From Thalassoroseus pseudoceratinae (GTDB lineage Bacteria; Planctomycetota; Planctomycetia; Planctomycetales; Planctomycetaceae): DNA of 64,000 nt. Of the stretch, positions 57,042-64,000 are shown in pieces. Position numbers and translations under genes: made by a program. The stretch covers positions 434,001-498,000 of the forward strand of contig NZ_JAALXT010000004.1 in assembly GCF_011634775.1 (NCBI RefSeq), given 5' to 3'. The first letter of the stretch is position 1, and each line of letters begins with the position of its first letter. The notes below the pieces were generated by a model, which worked only from the letters and a program-made list of their open reading frames with translations, had not been told where the DNA came from and searched no databases.

Positions 57042-58031
57042 ATGGCAAGCGATCTTCTTCACATCAAAGATAGCTACTACTTTGAGGTTCCCAAGTTCCT
57101 TTGGAAGCCGAACTATCAAAGTTTAGATGACGTCCCGGAGTTCTTGCTGGAACTCCATAAAGATGACTTCCACCTCACTAAAGAAGGTGGCGTCACCAAG
57201 GCTCCAACCGAAGCCGAAACCGAACACGCCCTGCATGAGTTCAACACTCAAATGGCGGGCAAGATTCTCATCCCGCAACCGCCGGGTGTGAAACTCAAGT
57301 CACTCTACCGCTCGGAGACGCCCTTCGCGTTCTCAAAGTTTATGGTGCTTGAGTTAGCAGTCGCGATCTTTATGATCCTGCTCTTTCGTTGGATGGCAAA
57401 GAAAGTCAATTCCGACGGTCCACCAAAAGGGCGATTGCCGAACCTTGTTGAAAGCGTGATGCAATTCGTCCGCGTCGACATCGTCAAGGCGAACATTCAT
57501 CACGGGGCATCAAAGTTCCTCCCCTTGATTTGGACAATTTTCTTCTTCGTTCTCTTCTGTGACTTGCTCGGCTTGGTACCGTGGATGGGTACCGCAACCG
57601 CCGCATTGAGTTGCACACTGGCTCTTGCCTTCGCAGTGCTTGTCGCCGTCTTTACGGGCGGGCTTCAAGAATTTGGGCCGAAGTGGTTATGGTCAGGGTT
57701 TGTTCCAACGATGGACTTGCACTGGACCCTTTCACCGCTCAAGGTCTTTATCTTCCTGATTGAAGTCTTAGGGATGTTCATCAAACACGCCGTGTTGGCA
57801 CTGCGTTTGTTTGCAAACATGGCTGCTGGTCACTTAGTGTTGTTAGCGATCCTGGGTTTGGTGATCACTGCGGCGAAAGACCCTAATATTCCTTACGGAA
57901 TTGCAGCCTTCTCGGGCGTCATTGGAACGACTGTTCTGAGTTTGCTGGAACTCTTTGTTGCTGTGTTGCAGGCGTATATTTTTGCTCTGCTCGCATCACT
58001 CTTCATCGGTTCGGCAGTACACGAACACTAA
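57042..58031 (+). CDS. atpB: ATP synthase subunit a
   Basis: A 329-residue Fo subunit that holds the proton half-channels. Six hydrophobic segments lie between residues 96 and 325. The essential Arg255 is in LALRLFANMAAGHLV, and later LLELFVAVLQAYIFALLASLFIGSA is the conserved C-terminal helix. The protein has a soluble N-terminus of about 95 residues before the first membrane helix, with many charged residues, which is long for a bacterial subunit a (E. coli about 35). The start at 57042 has GGAGG-like GGTGGAGG upstream. It lies between the I-like gene and atpE. Confidence 0.95.
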   Translation: MASDLLHIKDSYYFEVPKFLWKPNYQSLDDVPEFLLELHKDDFHLTKEGGVTKAPTEAETEHALHEFNTQMAGKILIPQPPGVKLKSLYRSETPFAFSKFMVLELAVAIFMILLFRWMAKKVNSDGPPKGRLPNLVESVMQFVRVDIVKANIHHGASKFLPLIWTIFFFVLFCDLLGLVPWMGTATAALSCTLALAFAVLVAVFTGGLQEFGPKWLWSGFVPTMDLHWTLSPLKVFIFLIEVLGMFIKHAVLALRLFANMAAGHLVLLAILGLVITAAKDPNIPYGIAAFSGVIGTTVLSLLELFVAVLQAYIFALLASLFIGSAVHEH

Positions 58032-58129
58032 GGTTTCATTGAAGCCATAATATTTAAACTGTAGTCAACAAATTGGTTGAAGACTTTCAAAGGCTTTTTC
58101 TTTTTCCCACAACTAGGGAGACGTGACTC

Positions 58130-58429
58130 GTGAACAAGTTGGTACGTATTGGCTCGCTCGTGGTTGTATTGCTCTTGGTCTTCGCTGCTCCAGCCATGGC
58201 GCAAGATGGTGAAGGCGAAACCGGCCGGGCAGCCATTGAATTCTCAAGTGCGTTTGGTGCAGGTTTGATCGTGATCGGTGCTTCCTACGGGATTTCCCGA
58301 ATTGCCACCGCTGCACTGGAAGCAATGGCGCGTCAGCCCAGCATTGCTGGTAACGCTCAGTTGGCCATGATCATCGCGGCAGCACTGATCGAAGGTTTCA
58401 CCTTCGCCGCTTTGTTCGTCGGTCTTTGA
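58130..58429 (+). CDS. atpE: ATP synthase subunit c with signal peptide
   Basis: A 99-residue c-ring subunit. Residues 1-24 look like a cleavable signal peptide (VLLLVFAAPAMA, Ala-X-Ala), leaving a 75-residue mature hairpin, the usual length. The polar loop is RQP at 68-70, and the ion-binding residue is Glu88 in ALIEGFTF. The residues around Glu88 lack the Ser/Thr and Gln pattern of sodium-binding rings, so proton use is inferred. The start is the GTG at 58130 with AGGGAG ten bases upstream. A 98-base AT-rich gap with a long pyrimidine run separates it from atpB. Confidence 0.94.
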   Translation: MNKLVRIGSLVVVLLLVFAAPAMAQDGEGETGRAAIEFSSAFGAGLIVIGASYGISRIATAALEAMARQPSIAGNAQLAMIIAAALIEGFTFAALFVGL

Positions 58430-58513
58430 TTCCGAAGATGCATTGCTAGCTCGTTGCTTCTTCGTATCGAGACAGCGATTCGGTTCCAGAAACTTGCGTC
58501 AGGAGCTTCGGCT

Positions 58514-59155
58514 GTGAGATTTTGTCTAATCATATTGCTTCTTCTGAGTGCTTCCATTCAGCCTCGCTGGGTTGTGGCAGCAGAAGAGGGACACGGACAC
58601 GGTGACCACGTCCATATTGGTGTCGCCCCCGAAGATGAGGCCGCTGAACTAGTGGACCTTGAAGCGGGGCTCGACCCACGTGCCGACTTGGCTGTCTACA
58701 CTTTCATCGTGTTCATCCTCTTGCTGGTGATCCTGACATCGACTGCCTTCCGGCCGATTTCCAAGGCGTTGGCGGAACGCGAAGATCGCATCCGCAACAA
58801 CATCGAGGAAGCGAAAGTCGAACGCGAGAAAGCGGAACAGCTTCGCAAGGACTACGAAGGACAACTGGAAGCCGCGGACGATCGCGTGCGAGAGATTTTC
58901 GCCGAAGCCAACGCAAAAGCCGAAGCTCTGCGAGCCGAGAAACTCGCCGAAGCCGACCGCGAAGCGGAAAGCCGAAAGCAGAAAGCTCTCGAAGAAATCG
59001 AACGGGCAAAGGATCAAGCAGTTCAAGAACTATTCGATGCGATGTCAGCGCGAGTTGCTGATGCCACCGAACATGTTCTTGGCCGAAGTTTGTCGGACGA
59101 AGACCAATCGCGACTCATCAACGATGCTCTCGCTCAGTTTTCGACAAAGCGTTAA
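58514..59155 (+). CDS. atpF: ATP synthase subunit b with signal peptide and His-rich segment
   Basis: A 213-residue peripheral-stalk subunit. The start is the GTG at 58514: AGGAG lies eight bases upstream, and the result is a signal peptide (RFCLIILLLLSASIQ, cut near VVAAE). A His-rich stretch (EGHGHGDHVHIG, about residues 25-36) and an acidic stretch follow on what would be the periplasmic side. The normal membrane helix is at about 60-80 (VYTFIVFILLLVILTS), and a long Glu/Ala/Lys coiled coil (about 90-190) reaches F1. The signal peptide and His stretch are not part of usual subunit b. A TTG 60 bases upstream is possible but has no ribosome site. Confidence 0.9.
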   Translation: MRFCLIILLLLSASIQPRWVVAAEEGHGHGDHVHIGVAPEDEAAELVDLEAGLDPRADLAVYTFIVFILLLVILTSTAFRPISKALAEREDRIRNNIEEAKVEREKAEQLRKDYEGQLEAADDRVREIFAEANAKAEALRAEKLAEADREAESRKQKALEEIERAKDQAVQELFDAMSARVADATEHVLGRSLSDEDQSRLINDALAQFSTKR

Positions 59156-59207
59156 TTGTTTAGTTCTCGAGTCTTAACGTCTCTAGTACGGCGTCGAAAG
59201 TCAGGTT

Positions 59208-59831
59208 ATGACCGAGTCGGAATCAATACCAACCAAGATCCCTAGCATTATGCAGGATCCAAGTGCTCAAGCAGTTGCAAAGGTCTATGCCAATGCCCTG
59301 CTAGGCGCTGCCGATGGGGATCAGATTCTCGAAGAAGGTCAATCCTTTGTCGACGACGTACTCGACAAGAATCCTGCATTCCGTGACCTCCTGTTTTCAA
59401 CAGTGGTCAACCAAGACGATAAGCTAGGTTTCATCGAACGGGTTGTTGCTCCCCGTAGTACGCCCCTGTTCGCCAATTTTCTGCGAGTCCTCGTTCGCAA
59501 TCAACGGATGGAACTGCTGCCATTAGTGATGAAAATGGCAGCGATCGAGAATAATCGACTCCATGGACGCCAACCCGTTGTGATCCGGACGGCTCGAGCG
59601 TTAACGGATGAGCAACATCAGCAAATTCAGGATCAGCTACGAAGTCGTTTACCCTTCGAGCCGATGCTGGAAGTCGAAATTCAACCGGAACTCCTCGGCG
59701 GACTCATCATCCAAATTGGAGATACTGTTTACGATTCATCACTCCGCAGTCGCATGAAACAGCTGCGCGGGCGGCTGCGTCAGAGGAGCCATCATGAAAT
59801 TCAACGCGCAAGAGATCGCTTCAGTTCTTGA
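59208..59831 (+). CDS. atpH: ATP synthase subunit delta
   Basis: A 207-residue F1 subunit joining the stalk to the alpha subunits. [14 protein letters not shown] near residue 20 and the C-terminal [27 protein letters not shown] are the family hallmarks. The N-terminus has about 15 extra residues; the ATG at 59250 (MQDPSAQ) is an alternative start. Its end overlaps the atpA start by 38 bases, so translation of the two is coupled. It is longer than E. coli delta (177). Confidence 0.93.
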   Translation: MTESESIPTKIPSIMQDPSAQAVAKVYANALLGAADGDQILEEGQSFVDDVLDKNPAFRDLLFSTVVNQDDKLGFIERVVAPRSTPLFANFLRVLVRNQRMELLPLVMKMAAIENNRLHGRQPVVIRTARALTDEQHQQIQDQLRSRLPFEPMLEVEIQPELLGGLIIQIGDTVYDSSLRSRMKQLRGRLRQRSHHEIQRARDRFSS

Positions 59832-61329
59832 AGCGGAAATTCGCGATTTTGAAGGTCAAATCCAAACCACCGAAGTCGGGCGTGTGCTCGAAGTTGGTGA
59901 CGGGATCGCTCGGGTCTACGGTCTCTCTTCCGCGATGGCGGGAGAAATGGTCGAGTTCCCGAACGGCGTGAACGGATTGGTCTTCAACCTGGAAGAAAAC
60001 TCCGTCGGGATCATCCTGCTGGGTGACTATAAGACGATCCAAGAAGGTGACGAAGTCCGTGCCACCGGTGAATTGCTCTCGGTGCCAGTTGGGGAGTCAC
60101 TGATTGGTCGTGTTGTCGATCCACTCGGAAATCCGATTGACGGTCAAGGCCCAATCGCTGCCACGGAAACACGCCCGTTGGAAACTGCCGCACCTGGTGT
60201 GGTGGCCCGCCAGCCGGTGAAGCAGCCGATGCAAACCGGGATCAAAGCTGTCGACGCCATGACGCCGATCGGCCGCGGTCAACGGGAACTCATCATTGGT
60301 GACCGCAAAACCGGGAAAACCGCGATTGCGTTGGATGCGATCATCAACCAAAAAGGCGGCGATGTTATCTGCATCTACGTCGGTTGTGGTCAACGCCAAG
60401 CGAACATTCGACAGGTTGTGGAAACACTCAAAGAGCACGGAGCGATGGATTACACCATCGTCGTCTCCGCTGCAGCCTCCGACCCGGCCCCGCTGCAATA
60501 CATTGCACCATACGCCGGTTGTGCGATGTCCGAGCACTTCATGTACAACGGCAAGCACACGTTGGTGGTCTACGATGACTTGTCGAAACAAGCCCAGGCT
60601 TATCGACAACTGTCGTTGTTGATGCGTCGTCCTCCGGGGCGTGAAGCCTATCCGGGTGACGTGTTTTACGCTCACAGTCGCTTGCTCGAACGGTCCGCAA
60701 AACTGAGCGACGAGCTTGGTGGCGGTTCGCAGACGGCATTGCCGATCATTGAGACCCTAGAAGGGGAAGTCTCGGCGTATATTCCGACCAACGTGATTTC
60801 GATTACCGATGGTCAGATTTACCTCGAGCCGGACTTGTTCTTTGCGGGTGTTCGTCCGGCGATTAACGTGGGGATTAGTGTGTCCCGTGTGGGTGGAAAC
60901 GCCCAAACCAAGGCCATGAAGAAAGTGGCCGGCGGGATGAAGCTCGACCTCGCGGCCTTCCGTGAATTGGAAGCGTTCGCCCAACTCGGAACCGAACTTG
61001 ACCCAGCGGCTCAACGGCAACTGGATCGTGGTTATCGAATGGTCGAACTGCTCAAGCAAAAGCAGTACAACCCGATGGATACGACCGACCAGGTCATTAG
61101 TATCTACGCGGGAACCAAGGGCTATTTCGACAAAGTTCCTGTCGACAAAGTGCCGGAAGCTGAAGAAGAACTCCTTCGGTACATGCGGGACGAGAAGAAC
61201 GAGTTGTGGAAAAAGCTTGATGAATCCAAGGCTTTGAGTGACGAGCATGAGACCGAGTTGAAAGAGGCTCTCAAGCACTTCTCCGACTGGGCAGCCCGGA
61301 CCTACAAGACTGAAGAGGAAACCGCTTAG
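59794..61329 (+). CDS. atpA: ATP synthase subunit alpha
   Basis: A 511-residue F1 subunit with a non-catalytic nucleotide site. The P-loop is [11 protein letters not shown] near residue 172, with [16 protein letters not shown] before it, the [29 protein letters not shown] block and the arginine finger in [25 protein letters not shown] lies seven bases before the ATG. It overlaps atpH by 38 bases; atpG begins at the base after its stop codon. Length and motifs are complete. Confidence 0.97.
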   Translation: MKFNAQEIASVLEAEIRDFEGQIQTTEVGRVLEVGDGIARVYGLSSAMAGEMVEFPNGVNGLVFNLEENSVGIILLGDYKTIQEGDEVRATGELLSVPVGESLIGRVVDPLGNPIDGQGPIAATETRPLETAAPGVVARQPVKQPMQTGIKAVDAMTPIGRGQRELIIGDRKTGKTAIALDAIINQKGGDVICIYVGCGQRQANIRQVVETLKEHGAMDYTIVVSAAASDPAPLQYIAPYAGCAMSEHFMYNGKHTLVVYDDLSKQAQAYRQLSLLMRRPPGREAYPGDVFYAHSRLLERSAKLSDELGGGSQTALPIIETLEGEVSAYIPTNVISITDGQIYLEPDLFFAGVRPAINVGISVSRVGGNAQTKAMKKVAGGMKLDLAAFRELEAFAQLGTELDPAAQRQLDRGYRMVELLKQKQYNPMDTTDQVISIYAGTKGYFDKVPVDKVPEAEEELLRYMRDEKNELWKKLDESKALSDEHETELKEALKHFSDWAARTYKTEEETA

Positions 61330-62214
61330 ATGGCTAAAGCCCGAGCGATTATCAAACGTCTGCGGGCGGTGCGGAATATCCGCAAAATTACCCGCACGAT
61401 GGAGTTGATTGCCACCGCCCGCTTCAAACGGGCGATGGACCGCGCCACCGAAGCGTCGGCTTATACCAAGAAGATCAACGAAATCGTGGCGGATCTGGCC
61501 CAAGCAGATCTCAAGATCGAGCATCCGCTGTTGCAACAGCGTGATGAGGTCAAAAACGCAATTGTCCTCGTCATTACCGCAAACCGCGGTTTGTGTGGCG
61601 GGTACAATGCCAGCGTCTTGCGTCAGGGAATTTCCCGAGTCCAAGAACTGCGGGGTTCCGATGTCACCACGCAAGTGGAAGTCGCGGGCAAGCGTGGAAT
61701 CTCGGTGATGGGATTCCAAGGTTATGAACTCGAACGGACTTACACGCACTTTGAAGATAAGCCCTCGTTTGAGGAAGTCAACGAGTTAGCCGAACGATAC
61801 ATTTCCGAGTTCACGGACGGTACAATTGACCGACTGGACGTGGCCTGGATGGAGTTCCGAACAGCGAGTCGTCAGGAAGCGTTGGTGGAGACCCTGCTTC
61901 CGATCGGCAACCTACAAGGAAGTGAAGAGGAACAGGAAGCGGAGCCTCAAGCGTCGGTGGACTACGAGTTTCTGCCATCCGCGAACGAGATCCTCGAAGA
62001 AATCGTTCCCGCTGCGTTCAAGGCTCGTTTATTCAAGTGCTTTTTAGATGCCGCTGTCAGTGAGCAGATCTTCCGAATGGTTGCCATGAAGGGCGCCACG
62101 GAAAACGCAGACGAGATGATCGGCGCTCTGAAACAACGTTACAACCGAGCAAGACAACAACAAATTACGAGCGAGTTGGCTGAGATTATCGGTGGAGCCG
62201 CAGCCCTCGAATAG
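61330..62214 (+). CDS. atpG: ATP synthase subunit gamma
   Basis: A 294-residue central-stalk subunit. The N-terminal helix KRLRAVRNIRKITRTMELIATARFKRA and the C-terminal ATENADEMIGALKQRYNRARQQQITSELAEIIGGAAAL form the coiled coil that turns in the alpha3beta3 ring, and VITANRGLCGGYN is the usual Rossmann-like strand. The ATG directly follows the atpA stop codon with no gap, so it depends on reinitiation after atpA. An insert near residues 200-215 (SEEEQEAEPQ) is acidic and longer than in E. coli. Confidence 0.96.
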   Translation: MAKARAIIKRLRAVRNIRKITRTMELIATARFKRAMDRATEASAYTKKINEIVADLAQADLKIEHPLLQQRDEVKNAIVLVITANRGLCGGYNASVLRQGISRVQELRGSDVTTQVEVAGKRGISVMGFQGYELERTYTHFEDKPSFEEVNELAERYISEFTDGTIDRLDVAWMEFRTASRQEALVETLLPIGNLQGSEEEQEAEPQASVDYEFLPSANEILEEIVPAAFKARLFKCFLDAAVSEQIFRMVAMKGATENADEMIGALKQRYNRARQQQITSELAEIIGGAAALE

Positions 62215-62231
62215 ATACCGATCGGGTTTGA

Positions 62232-63734
<1,503 letters not shown>

Positions 63735-63803
63735 GCACGCTTGGCGGCGACTAGCGTGGAAACTTTTTGAGACACTCAACTTCGTAGATTTGAGCAGAAC
63801 GGC

Positions 63804-64000
63804 ATGGCCGATTCCGATCGATTACAACTTGTCGTCACGACTCCGGAGAAGACTGTGTTGTCGACTCCGGCAGATTCGCTGCAGTTTCCTTTGTACGACG
63901 GCTCCATTGGTATCTTGCCTAAGCGAGCACCGTTGGTTGGCCGATTGGGATACGGCGAGTTGAAAGTGACAATCGGCTCGGAGCATAAGTCCTACTTCAT
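63804..64000 (+). CDS. atpC: ATP synthase subunit epsilon, N-terminal part
   Basis: The first 65 codons of the epsilon subunit; the gene runs off the right edge. The visible beta-sandwich begins DRLQLVVTTPEKTVLSTPADSL and continues DGSIGILPKRAPLVGRLGYGEL, matching the N-terminal domain that sits next to gamma. The C-terminal helical domain, which controls inhibition, is outside the window, so its presence cannot be judged. It is the last gene of the classic order. Confidence 0.9.
   Translation, partial: MADSDRLQLVVTTPEKTVLSTPADSLQFPLYDGSIGILPKRAPLVGRLGYGELKVTIGSEHKSYF

Overview
The window looks like chromosomal DNA of a planctomycete (Planctomycetota, order Planctomycetales). The signs are a DUF1559 type II pseudopilin with a class III prepilin leader, a small DUF1559-linked lipoprotein, a formylglycine sulfatase, secreted planctomycete-type cytochrome c proteins, a DUF1573 protein, many very long sensor proteins, moderate-to-high GC and short palindromes between genes. 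About 50 genes are supported. No rRNA, tRNA, CRISPR array or insertion sequence was seen.

Region 1 (1-8856) is almost entirely on the minus strand: a partial sugar-type ABC permease, a zinc-ribbon methyltransferase, an MBL-fold hydrolase and 6-phosphogluconate dehydrogenase (gnd), then a zinc-ribbon/alpha-beta hydrolase, a HAD phosphatase, a probable PPi-dependent phosphofructokinase and a PadR-like winged-helix regulator. Central carbon metabolism (gnd, PFK) is the clearest theme. Region 2 (9233-15084, plus) holds a four-PAS hybrid histidine kinase with an Hpt domain, followed by a receiver-HATPase protein that probably belongs to the same phosphorelay, and a YheT-like hydrolase.

Region 3 (15265-25202) is about the cell envelope: pseudopilin and lipoprotein, sulfatase, a MraY/WecA-type sugar-phosphate transferase, an O-antigen-ligase-like protein with TPRs, a DUF1573 protein and a four-heme lipoprotein fused to a phosphoesterase-like domain. 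Region 4 (25208-31883) holds DUF971, CYTH, recA, an HtrA-like protease and alaS. On the minus strand after alaS sit a serine beta-lactamase-like protein and an unusual BRCT-MerR-TPR fusion.

Region 5 (34245-36235) is the accessory-looking part. A stand-alone SIR2-like protein with a winged-helix-like tail lies in AT-richer DNA between housekeeping genes, with an unassigned 347-base leader. It is the best candidate here for an undescribed, probably anti-phage, function. Region 6 (36236-45835) returns to housekeeping: glyA, DUF1579, larE, a two-heme-motif secreted protein, thiO, dtd, cvpA-like and a PHP-domain protein.

Region 7 (45949-53297, minus) is a LysR regulator followed by gltB and gltD (glutamate synthase). 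Region 8 (53560-56132) is a coupled pair of secreted proteins, an esterase and an SMP-30-like beta-propeller. Region 9 (56230-64000) is a full F1Fo ATP synthase operon in the order Z-like, I-like, atpB, E, F, H, A, G, D, C. Its Fo part has unusual extensions: signal peptides on subunits b and c and a long soluble N-terminus on subunit a. The window ends inside atpC.
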